Below, one piece after another: positions 42,081-51,329 of a DNA stretch of 64,000 nucleotides. Position 1 is the stretch's first letter; every line of letters begins with the position of its first letter. Source of the stretch: Bacteroidales bacterium (lineage in GTDB: Bacteria; Bacteroidota; Bacteroidia; Bacteroidales; Tenuifilaceae). Location of the stretch: NCBI GenBank assembly GCA_013376985.1, contig JACABB010000025.1, positions 16,630 through 80,629 of the forward strand, in the 5' to 3' direction. The position numbers and the translations under genes were made by a program. The notes under the pieces were generated by a model. It searched no databases, had not been told where the DNA came from, and saw nothing but the letters and a program-made list of their open reading frames with translations.

Positions 42081-43962
42081 TCACTATAAATTTTTTATGG
42101 CGGTCGAGTTCTTCGAATATGGAATTTTGACTTTCAAATTCAGGAACAATCTCCTTCATCAGACCAACTAATTTAAAGTTGTTGTGTGATGGCAAGGTTT
42201 CAATGAGGTTATTGATTTGGTTAAAAATAATCATAGGGTCATATTCCCGAACCTTTGCAATCATTATCTGAGGGTGATGTGTTGAAATAGTATTTTCTTT
42301 ATTGTTAAGCAATTCTTCGTAGAGTTTTTCGCCAGGACGTAATCCAGTAAAATTCAGTTGAATATCACGACCAAGGGTGAGTCCAGAGAGTTTGATCATT
42401 TTTTTTGCTAAATCGATAATTTTTACAGATTTTCCCATATCGAAAATAAATATTTCGCCCCCTTCACCCATTGCTCCTGCCTCAAGGACAAGTTGGCAAG
42501 CCTCTGGAATTGTCATAAAAAAACGAGTCACTTCTGGGTGGGTAATGGTAACTGGTCCACCATTTTCAATCTGTTTTTTAAATCGCGGAATTACAGAGCC
42601 GTTAGAGCCAAGTACATTACCAAATCGAGTGGTTATAAAGCGTGTTGAGTTGTGTTTGTTCAATGTTTGAATATATATCTCGGCAATTCGCTTACTTGCA
42701 CCCATAATATTTGTTGGGTTAACAGCTTTGTCAGTAGAAATCATGACAAATTTATCAACTCCATATTCAACGGCTAAATCAGATATTACTTTTGTGCCAT
42801 AAACATTGTTGTGAATAGCTTCCGATGGGTTATTTTCCATCAAAGGAACATGCTTGTAGGCAGCAGCATGAAAAACGATTGAGGGCTTAAATGCTTCAAA
42901 TACCTTTCTTATTCGGTATTCATTTGTGATACTACCGATAACAATTTCAAAATCAAAAAAATGCAATGTTTCTCTGAGTTCGATATCAATATCGTAAAGG
43001 GGGGTTTCAGCATTATCAAAGAGGATAATCTTTTTGGGATTAAATCTGGTGATTTGTCGGACTAACTCGCTGCCAATTGAGCCTGCAGATCCAGAAATCA
43101 ATACCACCCGACCTTTAATATCGCTTTGAATCCTCCTTTTGTCAAGGACAATGGGTTGGCGTTCGAGGAGGTCTTCAATTTTAATGCTTTTAATTTGGTT
43201 AAGGCTAAGTTCTCCGTTTATCCAAGTATCAGCATCAGGTACGGTTAATGCTTTAACATTGTATTTAAAACACTTTTCAACAAGTTTGTTCTTTTTAACG
43301 GGGTCGATACTTTTTTTGGCAATGATAAGTTTTGATATTTTATGCTTTTGCATTAAATAGTCAAGTTTATCAGTGTTGTAAATACTAATGCCTTCAAGTT
43401 TTTTCCCTTCATTTTTATTAAAGGGATCAATATATGCAATAACTTTAAAGTTAGTTCCAGCATCCCTATCTAAAGTCTTCTTTGTTAACACCCCAAATTG
43501 ATCAACTCCGTAAATAATTATAATTTCTTCTTCCGAACTATCGTTTATTATGCTATAGTAGATGGCTTTTACAGCTAATCTTGATCCAATAAGTATAATT
43601 GATGTTGCAAAATAATCAATAACCAAAATTGAGTTAGGAATGATAAAAGATCCAAAAGAATTAAAGTATATTAGGTTTGCAACGAACAATAGGAGGCTAC
43701 CAGCAGTAACAACAATAAAAATTCTTTCAGCATCTTTTGCACTGGTATACCTAATTAATCCTGCGAAAGTTCTGAAAATTAAGAAGGTTACCGCTCTTAT
43801 AAAAAGTAATATGGGTATAGCTATTTTTAGGGCCTCCATTTCAGATTCCCCAATTCTGAATTCAAATCTAACGTAATAAGCAATGCTCAAAGAAAAGAGA
43901 CAGATTAAAAGATCAATAAGAAAAACGATCCACCTGGGGGTGTGTCTAATTGGTGCTGACAT
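42058..43962 (-). CDS. CapD/WbpM-like nucleoside-diphosphate-sugar epimerase/dehydratase, membrane-bound
   Basis: 634 residues. Four transmembrane helices occupy about 10-120, a Rossmann-like CoA-binding-type segment about 140-260, and an extended SDR domain starts at GSAGSIGSELVRQI (near 290). The active-site stretch is STDKAVNPTNIMGASKR, with the family's modified catalytic set. Family members (WbpM, FlaA1, CapD) form 4-keto-6-deoxy UDP-sugars for surface polysaccharides. With glycosyltransferases at 45-49 kb it supports LPS or capsule synthesis. Confidence 0.93.
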   Translation of the reverse strand: MSAPIRHTPRWIVFLIDLLICLFSLSIAYYVRFEFRIGESEMEALKIAIPILLFIRAVTFLIFRTFAGLIRYTSAKDAERIFIVVTAGSLLLFVANLIYFNSFGSFIIPNSILVIDYFATSIILIGSRLAVKAIYYSIINDSSEEEIIIIYGVDQFGVLTKKTLDRDAGTNFKVIAYIDPFNKNEGKKLEGISIYNTDKLDYLMQKHKISKLIIAKKSIDPVKKNKLVEKCFKYNVKALTVPDADTWINGELSLNQIKSIKIEDLLERQPIVLDKRRIQSDIKGRVVLISGSAGSIGSELVRQITRFNPKKIILFDNAETPLYDIDIELRETLHFFDFEIVIGSITNEYRIRKVFEAFKPSIVFHAAAYKHVPLMENNPSEAIHNNVYGTKVISDLAVEYGVDKFVMISTDKAVNPTNIMGASKRIAEIYIQTLNKHNSTRFITTRFGNVLGSNGSVIPRFKKQIENGGPVTITHPEVTRFFMTIPEACQLVLEAGAMGEGGEIFIFDMGKSVKIIDLAKKMIKLSGLTLGRDIQLNFTGLRPGEKLYEELLNNKENTISTHHPQIMIAKVREYDPMIIFNQINNLIETLPSHNNFKLVGLMKEIVPEFESQNSIFEELDRHKKFIVNDRTKAG

Positions 43963-44117
43963 TTGGGTTAAGTTTGTGACCGAGAAATTAGTTAATGAAA
44001 ATACACTGTAAAGTTAAAAAACTTTAGTTATATGCAGCGTTAAGATGTTTAATTTCGTCAATATGTATAAAACTATTATACTTAATTTTAATAATTTAAC
44101 ATTTAAAATCTATAGGC

Positions 44118-44834
44118 ATGAAAAAATTATCATTTTTACTTAGAATTGCGACTGCATTTGTTCTAATCATTTCCCTTTCTAATTGTGCTAGTGCACAAAA
44201 GCGTGATGTTCGTAAATTATCTGGTTTTACAGGGATTAGTTTATCAATTGCTGCTGATATTTATTTAACCCAAGCAAGCGACTATAAAGTTGAGATTGAA
44301 GCTGATGCCGACTACCTTGAAAAAATTGAAACCGTGGTTGATGGTGATGTTTTGAAGATTAAGAACAAGGATCATTTTAGCTTTGAATTTCACTCAAAAA
44401 AGGTAAAGATTTACATTTCGATGCCTCAGATAAATAGTATAAATGTATCTGGTTCGGGAGATATTCTTGCTCAAACCGCAATTAAAACGGAAGATCTAAA
44501 AATCAAGATTAGCGGTAGTGGAAATGTAAAGGTTGAAAATTTGTCAGTTAAAAATTTGACTTTAGCTATTTCTGGTTCTGGTGATATAAAATTGGCTGGA
44601 ACAGATGTTGCTGAAAGCGCTTCCTATGCTGTAAGTGGTTCAGGAGATATTGATAATGAAAATTTGCAGTGCAAAAAGGTTGAAGTTCAGGTAAGTGGTT
44701 CAGGAGATGTTCGAGTTTGGGCTGTTGATGAACTTAATGCTCGTGTATCGGGCAGTGGTGATGTATACTATAAAGGACGTCCAATAGTTGATGCAAAAAC
44801 TTCAGGCTCTGGTGGAATTCATTCTATAAAATAA
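44118..44834 (+). CDS. GIN-domain (DUF2807) exported protein
   Basis: 238 residues. The signal has a lipobox-like LSNC (Cys23), so possibly a lipoprotein. The body is the putative auto-transporter adhesin head GIN domain (DUF2807): after a short start (FTGISLSIAADIYLTQ), SGSGD/SGSGN turns recur seven times at 14-30-residue intervals, giving a beta-helix. Such proteins are common in Bacteroidota; function is unknown. A good terminator follows. Confidence 0.9.
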   Translation: MKKLSFLLRIATAFVLIISLSNCASAQKRDVRKLSGFTGISLSIAADIYLTQASDYKVEIEADADYLEKIETVVDGDVLKIKNKDHFSFEFHSKKVKIYISMPQINSINVSGSGDILAQTAIKTEDLKIKISGSGNVKVENLSVKNLTLAISGSGDIKLAGTDVAESASYAVSGSGDIDNENLQCKKVEVQVSGSGDVRVWAVDELNARVSGSGDVYYKGRPIVDAKTSGSGGIHSIK

Positions 44835-44855
44835 TCGACTTTGATTTATAATATA

Positions 44856-44889
44856 GTGGGAGACTGTTCAAAGCGGCCTCCCATTTTTT
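44856..44889 (+). terminator. Rho-independent terminator of the GIN-domain gene
   Basis: Stem TGGGAG ... CTCCCA with partial inner pairing around TTCAAA, followed by six T. It is 22 bases after the stop. The T-run ends at the 3' edge of the convergent TsaC/Sua5-family gene. Confidence 0.8.
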
Positions 44890-45451
44890 ATTCTCTTATT
44901 ATTTTAATCTCGCCTTTTAGCCCAAGTTTAATAATACCAGATGGCTTATCGGAAACGGGATTGTCAAATTCTTTGGAAACAATAAAGTCAACCTTTTCCT
45001 TAATTTCTTTATCAATATTATTGAATGAAGTGGGGGATGGTTTACCAGATATATTTGCTGATGTAGAAACAATTGGTCTTCCAAACCGACCAATTAGTTT
45101 TTTGCAAAACTCATGATTAACTATACGTATTCCAATTGAACCATCAGGGGCGATTAGGTTTGGAGCCAAATTCTTTGCTTTGGGGTAGATAATTGTTAGT
45201 GGTTTATCCGCAAGTTCTATTAAATCCCAAGCAATTTCGGGCATTTCCGATATATATGAAGGAATTCGTCCGGGTTGATCAATTAGAACAAGCATGCTTT
45301 TTGAATCTTCACGTTGCTTTAGCTGATAGATTTTAGAAACTGCTTCGGGGTTGGTTGCATCACAACCAATGCCCCAAATTGTATCGGTTGGGTAAAGAAT
45401 AATACCTCCCGATCTAAGAATTTTAACAGCCTGATTGATATCTTCTAACAT
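44888..45451 (-). CDS. Threonylcarbamoyl-AMP synthase (TsaC/Sua5/YciO family)
   Basis: 187 residues of the YrdC fold: LRSGGIILYPTDTIWGIGCDA at the start and SKSMLVLI further in hold the ATP/threonine-binding residues; SIGIRIVNHEF and VSTSANISGKPSP are the usual later motifs. TsaC makes threonylcarbamoyl-AMP for t6A37 in tRNAs. It has no Sua5 C-terminal domain, so it is TsaC-sized. A YciO-type paralogue function cannot be excluded. Confidence 0.9.
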   Translation of the reverse strand: MLEDINQAVKILRSGGIILYPTDTIWGIGCDATNPEAVSKIYQLKQREDSKSMLVLIDQPGRIPSYISEMPEIAWDLIELADKPLTIIYPKAKNLAPNLIAPDGSIGIRIVNHEFCKKLIGRFGRPIVSTSANISGKPSPTSFNNIDKEIKEKVDFIVSKEFDNPVSDKPSGIIKLGLKGEIKIIRE

Positions 45452-45473
45452 TAGAAATATATTTGATAATTTT

Positions 45474-46421
45474 CTATTTTCCTTTTGATGAGGTACTATT
45501 GTAGGAGAATTTACCTATCGTTTTCCCAGTTCCTTTAATTAGCCATAAAAATCTTTTGATATTTCCCTTCAATAGAGATTTTTTTAAACCTTTATCGTTG
45601 TAATTTACAATTACATCACCTTGATATTTTTGACCTCTCTTTAGAAAGTACCTAGTAAAAGCGGATGATGTAATCCCCCATTTATTTAGAAACTGCAAGC
45701 TTCCGTTGTTCATGGTAATTCGTCGAGTTGATTTTGAGCCGAAATGGTATGCACGGCTAGCATCAACTCCCTTAAAAAGGCGGACACCCGCTTCGTAAAG
45801 TTTCATTGAAAAATCGGGGTCGGAGTAAAGCCCTGGGTAATACTCGATGCTATACCCTCCAATGAGATCCCAAATTTCTCTGTGGACAATATTTGGCGGC
45901 CATGTTGCCCCATTCCAATCTTCTCCCTTTATTGTTTTATAATCTCTTAGTAGTTCAATTTCCTTGAAATTCTCTGGGTTTGTGCCATAATCATAGGGTG
46001 AAATTATTTCCCTGTGGGCAGAGGTTTTTGGTTCAATAATGGTTGAGGATAAAAAGAAAAACTTATGGGGTATGCTTTCAATCTCTTTCCATAGTTCAAG
46101 ATCCCAGTTGGGTAAAAAGTACATGTCATCATTCATGTAGACGATATAATCGGTTTTAACTAGCGATCTACATGCGTTTACCGCCCAGCAAATTCCAACA
46201 TTTTCTGCACTATAAGTATGATCATATCCTTGTTGACGTACCCATTCAAGAGTACCATCAATTCCCTCGTTTACGTGGATTACAAGTTGATGTTTGAATG
46301 CAGAATTCTTTTCTATGCTTTTGATGCAAAGTTTAAGCAGTTCCAGATTATTCCATGTTGGGATAATTATGGAAAACCTGCTATTCTCGTCGTAGTTATT
46401 ACTGGTATGCCAGCTTATCAT
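45474..46421 (-). CDS. Family 2 glycosyltransferase
   Basis: 315 residues. A GT-A fold with FSIIIPTWNNLELLKLCIKS at the start and the nucleotide-sugar-binding acidic motif YMNDDMYF. It is cytosolic, transferring a sugar to a surface glycan; donor and acceptor are unknown. It follows two other glycosyltransferase genes on the same strand (gaps 55 and 22 bp). Confidence 0.87.
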   Translation of the reverse strand: MISWHTSNNYDENSRFSIIIPTWNNLELLKLCIKSIEKNSAFKHQLVIHVNEGIDGTLEWVRQQGYDHTYSAENVGICWAVNACRSLVKTDYIVYMNDDMYFLPNWDLELWKEIESIPHKFFFLSSTIIEPKTSAHREIISPYDYGTNPENFKEIELLRDYKTIKGEDWNGATWPPNIVHREIWDLIGGYSIEYYPGLYSDPDFSMKLYEAGVRLFKGVDASRAYHFGSKSTRRITMNNGSLQFLNKWGITSSAFTRYFLKRGQKYQGDVIVNYNDKGLKKSLLKGNIKRFLWLIKGTGKTIGKFSYNSTSSKGK

Positions 46422-46476
46422 TACTTTATTTTTGATAAATATTTATTTTACAATCTGATAATTAATGCTTTCCGGA

Positions 46477-47349
46477 CTATGGAATGATTTTGTAGTTTTT
46501 GTACTCAAATAGTCTATAGCCAAAAAGTTTCTCGATCCAAAAGAGAATATAACCCTTAAAATTAAACTTTATTTTACTTTCATCGAGTTGTACATGCCAA
46601 TTAAGATTTTTCACCAAATCCCCCATAATCTTGGGATGTGTATCGTTGAATCGTTTTACTGCATCAATCTCCGAATAATCAAAATCGGCTACTTCAGTCA
46701 CTTTTTCTTCAAGTGCTGTGTCGGAGTGATATAGGGCATGAAAACTTCTCATTTTGTTCTTGATTACCTCTGGAGGTCTTACCCAGCCATAGTGGTAGAC
46801 ATAAGCATCGATAAGTTTTACATTTAGCTTTCGATCCTCTTTTCTAAAACCTTGGGCATCCCTAAAGGATCTTATCCTTTTATCATTCCTTACAATTCTA
46901 ATTTCCCTACGATACCATTTCCTACTAACCCCAACAAAATCGAAAGTACCCCAGAAATGCAAATACTTGAAGAGCAGCCCTTCCACTTTTGGGTGGTTTA
47001 ACCAGCGTTCCATTTCGTTTCGAATTATTGGCAGGTATTTTTCGTGAACCACCTCATCTGCTTGAATATAGAAACACCAATCGAAATCCTCTGCTATAGC
47101 ATCCAATGTTTTATTGGTTTCCACAGCAAGAACCTGTCCGCCTGCTCTGAGGGTATCGTCCCAAACCGTTTCTACAATGGTAATTTTATCAGGATGGATG
47201 CTTTTAATTAATTCGAGAGTTCCATCATCGGAGTTTCCAACTGCAACTACAATTTTGTCACAAATTGGCAGAATAGATTTTATTGACTCTACTACAGGGT
47301 AGCTATATTTGATGGCATTTCGAACAATGGTGAAACCGCAAACTTTCAT
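46477..47349 (-). CDS. Family 2-like glycosyltransferase
   Basis: 290 residues. Begins KVCGFTIVRNAIKYSYPVVE, then CDKIVVAVGNSDDGT and the acceptor or metal site FYIQADEVVHEKY, in place of a canonical DxD. This is a GT2-type enzyme of the subfamily with an EVVH-like motif. Probably part of LPS or glycan assembly, given its neighbours. Middle gene of three. Confidence 0.82.
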   Translation of the reverse strand: MKVCGFTIVRNAIKYSYPVVESIKSILPICDKIVVAVGNSDDGTLELIKSIHPDKITIVETVWDDTLRAGGQVLAVETNKTLDAIAEDFDWCFYIQADEVVHEKYLPIIRNEMERWLNHPKVEGLLFKYLHFWGTFDFVGVSRKWYRREIRIVRNDKRIRSFRDAQGFRKEDRKLNVKLIDAYVYHYGWVRPPEVIKNKMRSFHALYHSDTALEEKVTEVADFDYSEIDAVKRFNDTHPKIMGDLVKNLNWHVQLDESKIKFNFKGYILFWIEKLFGYRLFEYKNYKIIP

Positions 47350-47371
47350 GCTAAATTTGTTAGTGGTTAAT

Positions 47372-49294
47372 TTAAAGTAGGGATTTATATAAAATCATAA
47401 ACTTATCTGCTATAACCTCGGGCAAGAACTGTTTTGCATGTTCAACCCCATGTTTAGTTAAATCGGATCTTAGCCCTTGATTTTCAATAATTTTTAGGAT
47501 TGCTTCTCCTATTTCATTGGGATTTTGAGGATCTATATATATACTTCCTAATCCGCCAGTCTCCTCAAAGCAGCTGCCTTTGCTTGTAATTACAGGTATT
47601 CCCGAAGTTAAAGCCTCCAGTATTGGTATTCCAAATCCTTCAAATATCGATGGGTACACAAAGCATAAAGCATTCTGGTAGATTGCTGGAAGTTCTTCAT
47701 TTTTAACCTTTTCAGGGAAAATAATGGTGTCCATTCTATTTTCGACCAAGTAGGGTTTTACTGATTTGTGGAAATATTCTGTTTTACGACCAACTACAAC
47801 CAAGGGTATTTCAATCTTTTTTTCTTTCAGAGCCTTAACGATGTTTAGGAGATTTTTTCTCTCCTCAATAGTTCCAACATAAAGCAGATATCTATCTGGT
47901 AGACTATACTTTGCTTTGATACTTTGAAACTCCTCTTTGCCAATTTTTTGTTGATATATGGAATTACAGCTCTGATATATTACCACTATCTTATTAGGAT
48001 CAACTTTAAGAAAATTGATTAAATCATCTTTTGTTTGTGAGCTTATGGCTACAATCTTATCCGCAACTTTACAGGCATACTTCAATTTTTTCTTGTAAAT
48101 AAAAACGTTGATTGGCCCGTAAAATTTAGGAAAACGTAAGAAAATAAGATCGTGAACAGTGAGAACAGTTTTAGCCCCAGACTTTTTTATTCCATACGGC
48201 AATTCATGGCTTAACCCGTGATATATATCGATTTTTTGTTTTTTGATATCACTAACAATAAACTTACTACGCCATAATGATCCAAAAATTTTGCGATAGA
48301 TTTTGCTTGGGGAAATTATACTTATGTTGCTTTCTGTATGTTGATTTAGGATTATTCGATTTTCTATTTTAGGTGTGAATAGCATAAAAGAGTTAGCACT
48401 ATCGGTTTTTGCTAATGAATCGATTAGATTTCTGCTGTAGTTACCAAGGCCACTTTTGTTATAAAATGCCCGTTTAGCATCAAATCCAATTCGAATACCC
48501 TCTTTTGCAAGCAACGGGTGTTGGTGGTTTAATTTAGAGCTATTTGCCAAATGGAGATAACGAAGCTTTACGTATTTCAGCTGGTTTAGCTTCGCAGCCG
48601 AAATGCTGACAAAAAACCCACCATAACCATCTAAAAATCCTAATCGAATAAAGTATGAATGGATAAACCTCCAAAAAGGGCTGATAACAATTTTAATGAA
48701 ACTCGATTTTTTACCCCTATTAAAATATTCTTTCGCTGATAGGGTGCTATACTTATTCATTACTTTAACTAACTGTTCGTAGGAGCTGTATGTCCAATGT
48801 AGAAGATCACCTTTTAGGACACACACCTTTGAACCTTCTTTCATTTCTACCACTTCGTGAATATTTGCACCGTACCATTCCCCTTTTCTTCTATCAAATA
48901 GCCTTATTTTTCTATCGGGATACCAATCTGTATGTTTTATCCATTGTCCGCAGCAATAGTTAAGCCTGTTGAACTTATAGGCATCGTACTGCCAATTTTC
49001 TTTGATTTTAAGAATAGATTCTTCTAATTCAATTGATAATGCCTCATCTGCATCGAGAGATAGCACACAATCATAGGTGGCTTGCTGGAGGGCAAAATTC
49101 TTTTGGTCGCGATAACCATTAAAAGGGTGTTGAATAAATTTAGCCCCTAATTTTCTCGAAATCTCTTCTGTTTTATCAGTTGAGTATGAATCAACAATTA
49201 TAATTTCATCGGCCACTCTTTGCATTGATTTAATACAACGCTCAATAACTCTCTCTTCATTTAGGGTGATGATAACAGCCGATATTTTTACCAT
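47372..49294 (-). CDS. Two-domain glycosyltransferase: GT2 fused to GT4
   Basis: 640 residues. Residues 1-255 are a GT2 domain of the WaaE/KdtX type (SAVIITLNEERVIERCIKS, SLDADEALS, with a family-typical WYPDRKIRLFDR). From about 268 a GT4 enzyme begins (GIRIGFDAKRAFYNKSGLGNY), with LLYVGTIEERKN and the donor-binding FEGFGIPILEA near the end. Both halves keep their active-site motifs, so the protein may add two sugars in sequence. First gene of the glycosyltransferase run. LPS-core assembly is the likely setting because WaaE-like enzymes act there (inference). Confidence 0.88.
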   Translation of the reverse strand: MVKISAVIITLNEERVIERCIKSMQRVADEIIIVDSYSTDKTEEISRKLGAKFIQHPFNGYRDQKNFALQQATYDCVLSLDADEALSIELEESILKIKENWQYDAYKFNRLNYCCGQWIKHTDWYPDRKIRLFDRRKGEWYGANIHEVVEMKEGSKVCVLKGDLLHWTYSSYEQLVKVMNKYSTLSAKEYFNRGKKSSFIKIVISPFWRFIHSYFIRLGFLDGYGGFFVSISAAKLNQLKYVKLRYLHLANSSKLNHQHPLLAKEGIRIGFDAKRAFYNKSGLGNYSRNLIDSLAKTDSANSFMLFTPKIENRIILNQHTESNISIISPSKIYRKIFGSLWRSKFIVSDIKKQKIDIYHGLSHELPYGIKKSGAKTVLTVHDLIFLRFPKFYGPINVFIYKKKLKYACKVADKIVAISSQTKDDLINFLKVDPNKIVVIYQSCNSIYQQKIGKEEFQSIKAKYSLPDRYLLYVGTIEERKNLLNIVKALKEKKIEIPLVVVGRKTEYFHKSVKPYLVENRMDTIIFPEKVKNEELPAIYQNALCFVYPSIFEGFGIPILEALTSGIPVITSKGSCFEETGGLGSIYIDPQNPNEIGEAILKIIENQGLRSDLTKHGVEHAKQFLPEVIADKFMILYKSLL

Positions 49295-49373
49295 TAGATT
49301 TGGATATTTGTGGTTGTTGAATGTACGAAAAAATTACAAAACTGATAATCAATTATCAATATAAATCATTCTA

Positions 49374-50189
49374 TTAAGCACTTACTCCGTAATCTCTAAG
49401 TGCATCGTTGAGCGATGTTTTAAGATCAGTAGATTCCTTTCGCTCACCTATTATAAGAGCACATGGAACTTGGTAATTGCCTGCGGCAAAAGCTTTAGTG
49501 TAAGAACCCGGGATCACAACTGAGCGAGGAGGAACCACACCTTTATACTCTTTGGGAGTATCGCCAGTAACATCAATAATTTTCGTTGACATGGTAAGAA
49601 CAACATTTGCACCAAGTACGGCCTGTTTGCCAACCCTAACTCCTTCAACAACAATACATCTTGAGCCTATAAAGCAGCCATCCTCAATAATAACTGGCGC
49701 GGCTTGCACAGGTTCTAGTACACCGCCAATTCCAACACCACCGCTTAGGTGAACATTCTTTCCAATTTGAGCACAAGAACCTACGGTTGCCCAAGTATCA
49801 ACCATAGTACCTTCATCAACATAAGCACCAATATTTACGTACGATGGCATCATTATTACCCCTTTTGCTAGATAAGAACCATAGCGAGCAATTGCATGAG
49901 GAACTACTCTAACGCCTAATTGTTTATAGCCTGTTTTGAGTTTTATTTTATCGTGAAACTCGAATGGACCAACCTCAATTGTATTCATCTCTTGAATTGG
50001 GAAATAGAGTATAACAGCCTTCTTAACCCATTCATTAACAATCCATCCTTTTTCGGAAGGTTCAGCAACCCTAATCTTACCTTTATCAAGGAGTTCAATA
50101 GTACCTCTAATTATTTCTTGTGATTCTTTATTTGAAAGAAGGCTCCTGTTTTCCCAAATATTTTCAATTGCTGCCTTTGTTTCGATCAT
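49374..50189 (-). CDS. dapD: 2,3,4,5-tetrahydropyridine-2,6-dicarboxylate N-succinyltransferase
   Basis: 271 residues, typical for DapD. The C-terminal half is a left-handed beta-helix of hexapeptide repeats (ANVVLTMSTKIIDV, VVEGVRVGKQAVLGANV), and the conserved FHDKIKLKTGYKQLGVRVVP precedes it. It succinylates tetrahydrodipicolinate in lysine and meso-diaminopimelate synthesis, cytosolic. Upstream lies a family-3 repeat rather than another gene. Confidence 0.95.
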   Translation of the reverse strand: MIETKAAIENIWENRSLLSNKESQEIIRGTIELLDKGKIRVAEPSEKGWIVNEWVKKAVILYFPIQEMNTIEVGPFEFHDKIKLKTGYKQLGVRVVPHAIARYGSYLAKGVIMMPSYVNIGAYVDEGTMVDTWATVGSCAQIGKNVHLSGGVGIGGVLEPVQAAPVIIEDGCFIGSRCIVVEGVRVGKQAVLGANVVLTMSTKIIDVTGDTPKEYKGVVPPRSVVIPGSYTKAFAAGNYQVPCALIIGERKESTDLKTSLNDALRDYGVSA

Positions 50190-50243
50190 CGTTTATGAGT
50201 TTTTGCAAATTTATAAATAATAGTATTTATCTGGCATAATTAT

Positions 50244-50400
50244 TAATTAACTCAAGTTGCTAGTTACTGATATTTTGTTATTTATTTGATATTATGATTG
50301 ATACAAAATTTTATCGATACAACTAAAATTAAATGCAAAAAGAATTAAGTACTGTAAGTCACAAAACTAGCAACCAGTAACTAGCAACTTAGGTTAATTA
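50244..50400. repeat. MITE-like element (family 3), copy 2
   Basis: 157 bp with 25-bp terminal inverted repeats differing at two positions. The left end is TAATTAACTCAAGTTGCTAG(TTACT) at 50244-50268; the right end at 50376-50400 is its near-exact reverse complement. No coding capacity. Copy 1 is at 40335-40464, and shorter related pieces are at 54266-54299. Confidence 0.7.
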
Positions 50401-50486
50401 CCTGGTTAAAATTGGTTAAATCAGCAGATGGTATTAATGTCTATTCTACATAAACTATTATTTTTGAATCCATAAATAGTTGATAA

Positions 50487-51260
50487 TTGAAAAACTTTAC
50501 ACTTCTAGTTTTAGCTTTAATTTTAGCTTCACTAAACTCCAATGCAGAAAAGCAGGATTCTGTCAAGGTTGTTAATTTTCGTGTAATAAATGCTTCATCA
50601 GGGGTTTCTGTAGAGTTGGCGCATGTTATTAATAAAACTCGTAGAGAAGTTGCAATCGCTGATAAACTTGGTTATTTTAAAATTCCAATTTTAACTGGCG
50701 ATACCCTAAGTATTACATCTTTAGGCTATTTTAGCCAAATGATATTGGATTGGGGACAATTCGGTTGCGATTCCACTTTTTATACAATTGAGATGAAACC
50801 ACGTTCATACCAATTGAAGGAAGTAAAGGTATCGTGGTTTTCAAACTACGATAAATTCATTAAAGGAGTTTCACAATTACAAATTCCACTTACAAAAGAG
50901 GAGGTGGCATTGGGTAAAATAACCGAGTATTTTGATAGGGCAATTCGTAAACTAAATCTAATAGATTTGCCTTCTGCTGCTTCTGGGGCAACATTTGGTA
51001 AAGATTGGTTAGCAAAACAAAACGAAAAACTCGACGAGAAGTTGGAGAAAGAGCGTAAACGAAGGGCAATTGAAAGAAAATATTCCGCTGGAATTGTATC
51101 TGCATTAACAGGTTTAACAGGGAATGAGGTTCACTGGTTTATGGAGTACTGTGCATTTACGGAAGAATACCTTCTAAAAGCTAGTGATTATGACATAAGA
51201 ACCGATGTACTGAATAAGTTTAAAATCTATCATCCCGATAAGCCTTCGAAGGAAAAATAA
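50487..51260 (+). CDS. Exported protein with CarboxypepD_reg-like domain
   Basis: 257 residues. Signal peptide (ends LNSNA), then a beta-sandwich of the carboxypeptidase-regulatory-like type (about 30-115: VVNFRVINASSGVSVELAHV, GYFKIPILTGDTLSITSLGY), then a helical, charged segment to the end. The start is TTG 50487; no ATG or GTG fits better. Similar short proteins are common in Bacteroidota, and their function is unknown. Confidence 0.75.
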   Translation: MKNFTLLVLALILASLNSNAEKQDSVKVVNFRVINASSGVSVELAHVINKTRREVAIADKLGYFKIPILTGDTLSITSLGYFSQMILDWGQFGCDSTFYTIEMKPRSYQLKEVKVSWFSNYDKFIKGVSQLQIPLTKEEVALGKITEYFDRAIRKLNLIDLPSAASGATFGKDWLAKQNEKLDEKLEKERKRRAIERKYSAGIVSALTGLTGNEVHWFMEYCAFTEEYLLKASDYDIRTDVLNKFKIYHPDKPSKEK

Positions 51261-51329
51261 TATTTATCTTTCTGCGTATTTCTATCCTACAAATATCTTT
51301 TTTTGTTGATTAATTGATTTTGATTCAAT

